From assembly GCF_030345705.1 (NCBI RefSeq), contig NZ_JAUASW010000003.1, positions 558,001-622,000 of the forward strand: a DNA stretch of 64,000 nucleotides, written 5' to 3'. Position numbers and translations under genes: made by a program. Below, in pieces: positions 31,568 to 38,899 of the stretch. Below the pieces are notes generated by a model. It was not told the DNA's origin and did not search any database. It saw only the letters and a program-made list of their open reading frames with translations. This DNA is from Pelomonas sp. SE-A7 (GTDB lineage Bacteria > Pseudomonadota > Gammaproteobacteria > Burkholderiales > Burkholderiaceae_C). Position 1 is the first letter of the stretch, and each line of letters begins with the position of its first letter.

Positions 31568-33808
31568 TCAGCGGCCGCGGGCGCGCCAGAGCGGCTTCTT
31601 GCTCTTGAGCTGGCGTTCAATGCCCTCGTTGAGGCGGCTGCGCAGGTCCACGACGGCCTCGACCCGGCCGTAGACACCGGGGAAGCGCAGGTCCAGCCAC
31701 AGCCACAGCGTGCAGGAGCGCAAGGCCTGCTCCATGCGGTCCAGGCGGCTGTGCTCGTCCACATCGTCCAGGAACCAGGGCGAACCCACCGAGCCGGCCA
31801 GCTGGTGCTGCTGGGCCCAGTCCAGGTATTCCTGCACCTGGCCCTCGGTGCGGCTGTCGACCGGCGCCTGGGCATAGACGAAGCGCTGGCGCAGCGGCAG
31901 CTTGGGGGCGACCCGGTCCAGTGACTCGGCCAGCTGCAGCATCTGCTCCAGCTCGGCCACGGCGAAATGCGCATCGTCCAGCCGCAGCCGGTCGACGAAG
32001 ACCTGCAGCACGGCGGCCAGGCGGCTGAAGCCAAGGCTGGAGGCGATGGTCTGCACATGCCACCAGTTCGGCGCTACCGGTGCCTTGTGGTCGCGCGGCG
32101 CCCGCGGCTGGCGCGGCAGCAGCTCGCGCAAGAGCTTGCCGGCACCGGCCTCGGCCTCGCGCAGCACGCCGACGAAGCCCTCGTCATGCAGGCCGTAGCG
32201 CCCGGCCCGGCCGGCGATCTGATGCACCTCGGAGACGCTCAGCGGCCGGTCGCCGACGCCGTCGAACTTGGTCAGCGTGCTGAACAGCACGCGGCGTATC
32301 GGCAGGTTCAGCCCCATGCCTATGGCGTCGGTGGCGACCAGCACGTCGCTGGCGCCCACCGCGAAGCGCTCGGCCTCGCGCCGCCTCACCTCGGGAGGCA
32401 GGGCGCCGTAGATCACCGAGACCGGATGGCCGGCCTGGGCGATCTGGTCGCGCAGCATCAGCACCTCGCGCCGGCTGAAGGCCACGACCGCATCGCCCTT
32501 CTTCAGCGAGGTCATGGCCACCGGCGCCGACAGCATTTGCACCTCCTGCTTGCGCTCGAAATGCTTCACCGCGCAGCGTTCGCCGCACAGGCCCAGCAGC
32601 TTCTCGATCGCCGGCACCGCATAGGCCGAGCAGATGATGATCAGCTCATTGGCCGGCACGGCGACGATGGCCTGGGTCCATGCCCAGCCGCGCGAGCCGT
32701 CGAACAGCATCTGGGCCTCGTCGATCACGGCCACCTCGACCGGCCGGCCGGTGTCGACCATCTCGATGGTGGAAGAGACCACGCAGGCGTTCTCGGCCGG
32801 CTGGTTCTCCTCGCCGGTCAGCAGCGAGCAGGGCACGCCGCGCGCCACCAGGCGGTCGCGGCCCTCCAGCGCCAGCAGGCGCAGCGGGGCCAGGTAGGCG
32901 CCGTCGTGCGCCTGGGCCAGCTTTTCGAAGGCCGCATGGGTCTTGCCGCTGTTGGGCGGGCCCACGTAGAGCGTCACCGTGCGCTGCATCTGGCGCGCCA
33001 GCTCGAAGCTGTCCGGATAACCCTGGAAGGCCAGCTGGCAGTTCAGCTGGGCCAGCGTGTTGAGCTCGGCCATGCGCTGTTCCCAGCTCTCCTGGGCGCG
33101 GGTGCAGGCGGCCAGCAAGGCTTCGATGGGCTGGGGCGTCGAGCATTCGGCCTGCAGGCGCGGCCACAGCGAAGCCAGCTGGTCGGGATGGCCCGAGGCG
33201 CTGCGTTCCAGCAGACGCTGCAGATGCTCTTGCAGCCGGTAGGCCTCGGCATAGGCCGGCATGGGGCCTATGGACGTGGCGAGTTTGTCCGCGTCACCAT
33301 CGCGGTAGAACTCCCAGGCCGGCGTGGCATCGGCCAGCGGCTGCAGATGGGCCACGACCAGCTTGCCGTCCAGCACCGGCTGCCGACAAAGGCGCTGCCA
33401 CTGCAGTCCGGCGCGGCGCAGGCCCAGCGCATCGAGCTGGGCACTGCGCTGCTGCATCAGCGGACGCAGGGTGGGGCCCGTGCCCACCGCATCGAGATGG
33501 CGCAGGGCGATGGGGATCAGCCCCGGAGCGATCCAGCGCGCCGGCCGGCCGCCTGCGGCGGCCTTGGAGATCATCACCAGGCCCAGGGCCTCGGGGTCTT
33601 CGCCCTCGTCCAGGTCGGCGGGCGTCAGCACCTGGGGCAGCTGGTAGGCCGAATGACGGATGCGCTGCCAGTCCTCGGCCGTGAGGCCGGCCGGCAGGCG
33701 CTTCAGGTGGCGGGGGTTGGGCAGGACGGGCTGCTGGGCCGCGTCTTGAGCAGGAGGAGAGGCAGGAACTTCAGGCACAGGCGGAAGTGGAACACAGCCG
33801 CCGGCCAC
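31568..33808 (-). CDS. Suv3-like superfamily 2 RNA helicase
   Basis: The 746-residue protein is a DExH-type helicase resembling mitochondrial Suv3, the RNA helicase of the degradosome. Walker A is GPPNSGKT (residues 283-290), motif II is DEAQ (363-366), and motif VI is QIAGRAGRYG (from 530). The DAIGMGLNLPIRRVLFST segment and Suv3-like C-terminal region are also present. The start is a GTG at 33808, nine bases after the upstream lipase-like gene. It presumably unwinds structured RNA; the partner exonuclease is not in the window. Confidence 0.92.
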   Translation of the reverse strand: MAGGCVPLPPVPEVPASPPAQDAAQQPVLPNPRHLKRLPAGLTAEDWQRIRHSAYQLPQVLTPADLDEGEDPEALGLVMISKAAAGGRPARWIAPGLIPIALRHLDAVGTGPTLRPLMQQRSAQLDALGLRRAGLQWQRLCRQPVLDGKLVVAHLQPLADATPAWEFYRDGDADKLATSIGPMPAYAEAYRLQEHLQRLLERSASGHPDQLASLWPRLQAECSTPQPIEALLAACTRAQESWEQRMAELNTLAQLNCQLAFQGYPDSFELARQMQRTVTLYVGPPNSGKTHAAFEKLAQAHDGAYLAPLRLLALEGRDRLVARGVPCSLLTGEENQPAENACVVSSTIEMVDTGRPVEVAVIDEAQMLFDGSRGWAWTQAIVAVPANELIIICSAYAVPAIEKLLGLCGERCAVKHFERKQEVQMLSAPVAMTSLKKGDAVVAFSRREVLMLRDQIAQAGHPVSVIYGALPPEVRRREAERFAVGASDVLVATDAIGMGLNLPIRRVLFSTLTKFDGVGDRPLSVSEVHQIAGRAGRYGLHDEGFVGVLREAEAGAGKLLRELLPRQPRAPRDHKAPVAPNWWHVQTIASSLGFSRLAAVLQVFVDRLRLDDAHFAVAELEQMLQLAESLDRVAPKLPLRQRFVYAQAPVDSRTEGQVQEYLDWAQQHQLAGSVGSPWFLDDVDEHSRLDRMEQALRSCTLWLWLDLRFPGVYGRVEAVVDLRSRLNEGIERQLKSKKPLWRARGR

Positions 33809-33817
33809 CGCTCTGCT

Positions 33818-34618
33818 TCAGCTGCCGCGGTAGAACCAGCGCCGCGCGCCCTGCGCCTCGAAAGGCTTCCACTGGCCCTGCGGCTGGGCCAGGCGGTCGG
33901 CAATCGCATACAGGGCCAGCGGGTTCAACCCCATGCCGCAGTGGCTGGCATGGACCTCGATGTTCTCGCTCAAGGGGCTGGGCTCCATCACGCTGCAGCG
34001 CCAGGCGACCACGCCGTCGCTCTTGGAGTAGAGCGATGTGGTCGGCACCGGCGGGGTTTGCTTGATCTGCTCCAGCAACTCATGGTCCTTGACTTGTTGG
34101 CCCGAGACCAGCTCGAAGAAGCGCCAGGCATTGGTGGCGCGCGGATGTCCGGTGAAGGGCGTGCCCAGCGTGATCACGCAGCGGGCATGGTCGGGCAGCT
34201 CCTTGGCCAGCTCGCGGGCATAGATGCCGCCCAGGCTCCAGCCGATCAGGCTGACCGGCTTGGCATGCTGGCGGAACAGCCGCTTCACGTCGGCCGTGCA
34301 CTGTTCCAGCACGCCCTGGCGCGGCCCGAAATTGAAGCCCTGGCCCCAGGGATGGGTCACATAGCCCAGCTCGTCCAGGAAGCGCCGCAGCGGCAGCGTG
34401 GTCACGTCGTTGGCGCCTAGGCCGGGGAAGACCAGCACCGGATGGCCATCGCCGCGGGGCAGCTTGCGCAGCCAGGGCGTGGCCGCCAGCAGGGCGGCGA
34501 ACTCCCAGGGCGCGCGGCCCTCCAGCATCATCAGCCAGGCGTTGGGCGCGCGCAGCTCGTCGGGATGGTCGTGGGAGACGGGCTCGGCGGCAGCGCGGCG
34601 GGAAGACTTCTGAGGCAT
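33818..34618 (-). CDS. Lipase-like alpha/beta hydrolase
   Basis: The 266-residue protein is an alpha/beta hydrolase. The nucleophile elbow is LIGWSLGGIYAREL, the acid is in YSKSDGVVAW, and the catalytic histidine is in VHASHCGMGLNPLA. GHPVLVFPGLGANDVT forms the oxyanion side. The layout resembles triacylglycerol-lipase-like PGAP1/esterase families, but no signal peptide is evident, so it acts in the cytoplasm or at the membrane. It is 9 bases upstream of the helicase gene and probably in one operon. It is divergent from modB. Confidence 0.88.
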   Translation of the reverse strand: MPQKSSRRAAAEPVSHDHPDELRAPNAWLMMLEGRAPWEFAALLAATPWLRKLPRGDGHPVLVFPGLGANDVTTLPLRRFLDELGYVTHPWGQGFNFGPRQGVLEQCTADVKRLFRQHAKPVSLIGWSLGGIYARELAKELPDHARCVITLGTPFTGHPRATNAWRFFELVSGQQVKDHELLEQIKQTPPVPTTSLYSKSDGVVAWRCSVMEPSPLSENIEVHASHCGMGLNPLALYAIADRLAQPQGQWKPFEAQGARRWFYRGS

Positions 34619-34690
34619 GGCGGCATCCTAGCGCCGCGCGATGCCTGGCCTCTTGGGCGCTTGCCCTAGTCCGGTCGGTGCCCGCCGGGG

Positions 34691-34714
34691 CGGCATATAT
34701 AGTCGTATACGTCG
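34691..34714. promoter_or_regulatory. Probable ModE operator upstream of modBCE
   Basis: CGGCATATA (34691-34699) and TATACGTCG (34706-34714) form an imperfect inverted repeat around a 6-base spacer; 7 of 9 arm positions match as complements. The TATA-containing arms match the style of ModE boxes. It lies 46 bases before the modB start, suggesting molybdate-bound ModE represses its own operon. Confidence 0.75.
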
Positions 34715-34760
34715 CATTTCGAGAAAGCACCGTGTCCGCTTGCACCCGCTGCAGTTCCCC

Positions 34761-35444
34761 ATGGATGGCGCCTGGATCGCGCTCGCGCTGAGCCTCAAGG
34801 TTGCCGGCTGGGCGACGGCGCTCAACCTGCTGCTGGGCGTAGGCGTCGGCTATGCGATGGCGCGGCGCCGCTGGCCGGGCCGCGAGCTGCTGGACGCGCT
34901 GCTGACCCTGCCCATGGTGATGCCGCCCACGGTGCTGGGCTACTACCTGCTGGTGCTGCTGGGCTCGCACGGTCCGCTGGGCGCCTGGCTGCTCCAGCAC
35001 TTCGGCATCCGTCTGATCTTCACCTGGCAGGCCGCCGTGATCGCGGCCACCGTGGTCTCGTTCCCGCTGGTGTTCAAGGCGGCGCGTGCTGCCTTTGAAA
35101 CCGTGGATGCCGAGCAGCAGGACGCGGCCCGCACGCTGGGCATCGGCAATGCCGGCGTGTTCTTCCGCGTTACCCTGCCGCTGGCCTGGCACAGCATCCT
35201 GGCCGGCCTGCTGCTGGCCTTTGCGAGGGCCCTGGGCGAGTTCGGCGCCACGCTGATGGTGGCCGGCAGCATTGCCGGCAAGACCCAGACCCTGTCCATC
35301 GCCGTCTACGAGGCGGTGCAGGCGGGCCAGGACGACACGGCCAATCTGCTGGTGGCCCTGACCTCGATCACCTGCATGGCCGTGCTCTTGGCTTCCAGCC
35401 GCTTGCTGCGCAGCCCGCTGGCATCGCGGGCGGCCAGGCGATGA
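34761..35444 (+). CDS. modB: Molybdate ABC transporter permease ModB
   Basis: The 227-residue integral membrane protein has about five transmembrane segments and the inner-membrane EAA-type loop (DAARTLGIGNAGVFFRVTLP, then RALGEFGATLMVAG), the canonical ModB sequence. It forms the channel of the molybdate importer. MDGAWIALALSL is chosen as the start because it places the first helix correctly; the open frame upstream covers the operator. Its stop overlaps the modC start by four bases. No modA lies in the window, so the binding protein is encoded elsewhere. Confidence 0.95.
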   Translation: MDGAWIALALSLKVAGWATALNLLLGVGVGYAMARRRWPGRELLDALLTLPMVMPPTVLGYYLLVLLGSHGPLGAWLLQHFGIRLIFTWQAAVIAATVVSFPLVFKAARAAFETVDAEQQDAARTLGIGNAGVFFRVTLPLAWHSILAGLLLAFARALGEFGATLMVAGSIAGKTQTLSIAVYEAVQAGQDDTANLLVALTSITCMAVLLASSRLLRSPLASRAARR

Positions 35445-36121
35445 ACTGGGAGTTGCGCGTCCACAAACGCCTGCCGCAGGGGCGTGGGCATTTCGAGCTG
35501 GACCTAGACATCCAGGCCGCCGCACCGCGGCTCGCCCTGTTCGGCCCCTCGGGCTCGGGCAAGAGCCAGACCCTGAAGATGATTGCCGGCGTCCAGCGGC
35601 CCGACCGCGGCCGCATTGCCGTGGCGGGCGAGCTGCTGTTCGATGCCGAGGCTTCGCTCTCGCTGGCGCCTCAGCAGCGCGGCCTGGGCTGCGTGTTCCA
35701 GGACCATGCGCTGTTCCCCCACCTGAGCCTGCGTCAGAACATCGCCTTCTCGCGCGTCCGCGGCTGGCGCAATCCAGCGCGGCGCTTCCATGACCCTCTC
35801 GTCGAGCAGTGGATAGCGCGCTTCGGCCTGCAGGCCGTGGCCGACCAGTGCCCGCTGGAGGTCTCGGGCGGCCAGCGCCAGCGCGCGGCCCTGGCCCGCG
35901 CCCTGGTGTCCTCGCCGCGCGCCCTGCTGCTGGACGAGCCCTTTGCCGCCCTGGACCAGGCCCTGCGCCGCAGCCTGCGCGCCGAGCTGGCCGAGCTGCA
36001 GGCGCAGCTGAAGATCCCGCTGCTGCTGATCACCCATGACGAGGACGATGTGAAGGCCCTGGCCGACCAGGTCGTGACGCTGGACCAGGGCCGCGTCGCC
36101 TCGATCACGGAGCTGGAATGA
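35441..36121 (+). CDS. modC: Molybdate ABC transporter ATPase ModC, short form
   Basis: The 226-residue protein is a complete ABC ATPase domain: Walker A GPSGSGKS (residues 35-42), signature VSGGQRQRAALARAL, Walker B LLLDEPFAALD and the switch histidine in LLITHDEDDV. Typical ModC proteins are about 350 residues because of a C-terminal Mop/TOBE regulatory domain; this one ends right after the ATPase. The neighbouring ModE has two Mop domains, so molybdate sensing remains in the operon. It overlaps modB and modE by four bases each. Confidence 0.94.
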   Translation: MNWELRVHKRLPQGRGHFELDLDIQAAAPRLALFGPSGSGKSQTLKMIAGVQRPDRGRIAVAGELLFDAEASLSLAPQQRGLGCVFQDHALFPHLSLRQNIAFSRVRGWRNPARRFHDPLVEQWIARFGLQAVADQCPLEVSGGQRQRAALARALVSSPRALLLDEPFAALDQALRRSLRAELAELQAQLKIPLLLITHDEDDVKALADQVVTLDQGRVASITELE

Positions 36122-36942
36122 GCAGCAGGAAGAAAAGCAACCAGACCCGGCTGCGCCTCGAGGGCTCGGTCTGGATCAAGGCCGGCGAGGAAAACCTGGG
36201 CGGCCCCGGCCGCATCGCCCTGCTGCGGGCCGTGGCCGAGCAGGGCTCGATCACGCAGGCGGCCAAGGCCTATGGCATGAGCTACAAGGCCGCCTGGGAT
36301 GCGATAGACGCGATGAACCGCGTGGCCGGCGAGCCCCTGGTCGAACGCAGTACCGGTGGCCGCGGCGGCGGCTCCACGCGGCTGACCGAGCGCGGCGCAC
36401 GCCTGGTCGAGCGCTACACGCAGATCGAGGCGGTGCACCGCCGCTTCCTGGGCCTGGTCGATGCCGCAGCGGTGGACCTGGACCGCGAGTTCTCGCTGCT
36501 GGACGTGATCAACATGAAGGCGAGCAGCCGCAACCAGTTCCAGGGCGTGGTGACTTCGCTGCGCGAAGGCGCGGTCAATGACGAGGTCGAGATCGAGATG
36601 CCAGGTGGCCAGCCGCTGGTGGCCATCATTCCGCGCGAAAGCACGGCCGAGCTGGGCCTGCGCGTCGGTGTGGCCGTGATGGTGCTGATCCAGTCTTCCA
36701 ATGTGCTGCTGGCCACCGGCCTGGACGGCGCCCGGGTCTCGGCCCGCAACCAGCTGGCCGGCAAGGTGAAGGCGCTGCGGCCCGGCGCGGTCAATGCCGA
36801 GGTGGAGCTGGAACTGGCCGGCGGCAGCCTGCTGGTGGCCACGGTCACGCAGGCCAGCGTGCAGGCCCTGGGCCTGAAGACCGGCAGCAAGGCCACGGCC
36901 CTGGTCAAGGCCTCGGACCTGGTGCTGGCCGTGCTGGCCTGA
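36118..36942 (+). CDS. modE: Molybdate-responsive transcriptional regulator ModE
   Basis: The 274-residue protein has an N-terminal LysR-like winged helix-turn-helix (GRIALLRAVAEQGSITQAAK, then AYGMSYKAAWDAIDAMN) and two C-terminal Mop domains (SSRNQFQGVVTSLREGAVND; SARNQLAGKVKALRPGAVNA), the standard ModE layout. On binding molybdate it represses molybdate uptake genes. Its ATG overlaps the modC stop, so it is co-expressed with the transporter, and the operator-like repeat upstream of modB closes the loop. Confidence 0.96.
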   Translation: MSSRKKSNQTRLRLEGSVWIKAGEENLGGPGRIALLRAVAEQGSITQAAKAYGMSYKAAWDAIDAMNRVAGEPLVERSTGGRGGGSTRLTERGARLVERYTQIEAVHRRFLGLVDAAAVDLDREFSLLDVINMKASSRNQFQGVVTSLREGAVNDEVEIEMPGGQPLVAIIPRESTAELGLRVGVAVMVLIQSSNVLLATGLDGARVSARNQLAGKVKALRPGAVNAEVELELAGGSLLVATVTQASVQALGLKTGSKATALVKASDLVLAVLA

Positions 36943-36980
36943 GCGGGGCCGCACGGCGCGGGTTTCCTCCCTGCTGCGGC

Positions 36981-37013
36981 CGGCGCGACGGCGCCAACAT
37001 CGGCGTCGCGCCG
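36981..37013. other. Hairpin between modE and the MAPEG gene
   Basis: CGGCGCGACG (36981-36990) and CGTCGCGCCG (37004-37013) form a perfect 10-base stem with a 13-base loop. It lies 38 bases after modE without a T-run. It could protect or weakly terminate the modBCE message. Confidence 0.6.
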
Positions 37014-37032
37014 ATCCGGCGAGGAGACTTCG

Positions 37033-37428
37033 ATGACCCCTTTGCTCAAGCTCGTGCTCTGCATGGCCTGCATCACCTGGCTGCTGCTCTTGTTGGCCAG
37101 CCTGATCAAGGCCAAGGGCTGGACGCCCGCCGGCTTTCTGCTGGCCCTGGGCAACCGCGACAACATGCCCGACCCCGGCGTGTTCGCCGGCCGCGCCGAC
37201 CGCACGGCCAAGAACACGCTCGAGGCCTTCGTGCTGTTCACGGCCATTGCCCTGGTCGCCCATGTCTCCGGCGTGCAGTCGCCGCAGATCCTGCTGGGCG
37301 CCCAGGTCTTCTTCTGGTCGCGCATCGCCTACATCGCGCTGTACTACCTGGGCGTCGCCTATGTGCGCACCGCCGTCTGGATCGCCGGCAATGTCGGCCT
37401 GGTGATGATCATCATGGCGCTGCGCTGA
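37033..37428 (+). CDS. MAPEG-family membrane protein
   Basis: The 131-residue protein has four hydrophobic segments (residues about 4-24, 65-80, 90-106 and 112-130) and the MAPEG core NRDNMPDPGVFAGRADRTAK followed by LEAFVLFTAIALVAH. MAPEG proteins are membrane-bound glutathione-dependent enzymes in eicosanoid and detoxification chemistry; the bacterial ones lack a settled function. A GAGGAGA ribosome-binding site precedes the ATG. It is convergent with the acyltransferase gene, separated by 9 bases. Confidence 0.9.
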   Translation: MTPLLKLVLCMACITWLLLLLASLIKAKGWTPAGFLLALGNRDNMPDPGVFAGRADRTAKNTLEAFVLFTAIALVAHVSGVQSPQILLGAQVFFWSRIAYIALYYLGVAYVRTAVWIAGNVGLVMIIMALR

Positions 37429-37437
37429 GCCGCGGCT

Positions 37438-38871
37438 TCAGGCGCCCAGCGACTGCCACTCCGCCAGCGCTGCCCGCAGATGGCCGGCCAGCCTGGCCAC
37501 GTCGGGCAGGGCCTTGCCACAGGCCATCAGGCCGAATTCCAGCGAGTCGCCATAGCTCTGCACCGTGATGTTCAGGGCCATGCCGTGGACCACGATGGAG
37601 CTGGGGTAGTTGGTGACCATGCGGGCCCCGGCCAGGTAGAGCGCCTGCTGCGGGCCCGGCACGTTGGAGATGGCCACATTGGCCAGGGCCGGCAGCTTCT
37701 CGGCGGCCCGTGCCGCACCATAGAGACGGGCCGCGCCGGCCATCAGCCAGGGCAGGCCCAGCGAAGGAAAGTCCAGCGGCATCAGCTGCTTCAGCGTGCC
37801 CAGCGAACCCTTCATCGCCTGGGAGGCGGCCAGCACATGGGCCAGGCGCTTGCGCGGATCGGCGATGTGGGTGCCCAGGGTGACGGTGCTCATCGTGGCC
37901 TGGTTGTTCGAGGCCGTATCGCCCGCCGCTCGCAGCGAGACCGGCACGGCCGCCACCAGCGGCTTGCGCGGCAGCTCGTGTTTCTCCAACAGCACTTGTC
38001 TTAGCGCCGTGCCACAGAGATAGAGCACCGCATCGTTGAGACTGGCGCCGGCCTGCTTGCGCAGCTTGTGCAACTCGGCCAGCGGCAGGCTGACGGTGGC
38101 GAAGCTGCGCGTGGCCGACACGCTCTGGTTGAAGCGGGTGCGCGGCGCCAGCTTCAAGGGGCTGCCAGCGGCGCTCTTGCCCTTGAGCAGGCCCAGCAGG
38201 GCGGCGCCGGCATCGCCGGCCGATCCACCCAGGGTGCCCAGGGTGCCGGGCAGGCTGCGGGCGATGTTCAGCACCTGCTGGGCCTGGTGCATCAGGGCAC
38301 CGCGCATCAGGGCCAAGGTGCCGGCCTCGGGCCGGTGGTGCAGCGGCCGGTCCGGCAGCTCGCGCGGCACCGGGCCCAGGTCCAGGATCACCGCCGCCAG
38401 CGCCACCGCGGCCTGGCCGTCGACGGCGGCGTGATGCAGCTGCGTGTAGAGCGCGACCCGCCTGGCGCCGTCGTCGGGCGAGGGCGCCAGGTCTTCGAAC
38501 ACATGGAACTTCCACAGCGGCCGGTCGCGCGGCAGCAATTGCGGATGCAGGCGGGCCACGGCGTCTTCCAGCGCCAGCAGGCCGCTGCCCGCCGGCAGCT
38601 CCACCGACACCACATGCTGGTCCAGGTCGGGCTGGGCATCGACCCAGGCCGGGTTGACCAGGTTCAGCCCCACCGAGGCCAGGCGCCGGCGCAGCGCCGG
38701 CAGATGCGGCATTCGCTTCTTCAGATGGGCCCGCAGCGCATCGACGAAGCGGCCCTCGAAGCCGGCCGGCAGCTCCAGCACATGCAGGGCGCCCACATGC
38801 ATGGGCATCTGCTCCGTCTCCAGGAACAGAAAGCTCGCATCCAGTCCGGCCAGTTGCTTGATTGCCGCCAT
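37438..38871 (-). CDS. Wax ester synthase / diacylglycerol acyltransferase family protein
   Basis: The 477-residue protein begins MAAIKQLAGLDASFLFLETE, the typical WS/DGAT start, and contains the active-site HHxxxDG motif (LHHAAVDGQAAV) around residue 140. The C-terminal family motif region NVPGPQQALYLAGARM is present. These enzymes esterify acyl-CoA with long-chain alcohols or diacylglycerol to make storage lipids. An in-frame ATG 27 bases upstream is possible, but the chosen one matches homologues. It starts 28 bases downstream of the histidine-kinase stop codon, so it could be the last gene of that operon. Confidence 0.93.
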   Translation of the reverse strand: MAAIKQLAGLDASFLFLETEQMPMHVGALHVLELPAGFEGRFVDALRAHLKKRMPHLPALRRRLASVGLNLVNPAWVDAQPDLDQHVVSVELPAGSGLLALEDAVARLHPQLLPRDRPLWKFHVFEDLAPSPDDGARRVALYTQLHHAAVDGQAAVALAAVILDLGPVPRELPDRPLHHRPEAGTLALMRGALMHQAQQVLNIARSLPGTLGTLGGSAGDAGAALLGLLKGKSAAGSPLKLAPRTRFNQSVSATRSFATVSLPLAELHKLRKQAGASLNDAVLYLCGTALRQVLLEKHELPRKPLVAAVPVSLRAAGDTASNNQATMSTVTLGTHIADPRKRLAHVLAASQAMKGSLGTLKQLMPLDFPSLGLPWLMAGAARLYGAARAAEKLPALANVAISNVPGPQQALYLAGARMVTNYPSSIVVHGMALNITVQSYGDSLEFGLMACGKALPDVARLAGHLRAALAEWQSLGA

Positions 38872-38899
38872 CGCATGCCCTCCAGAGCTGCGGAGCATG

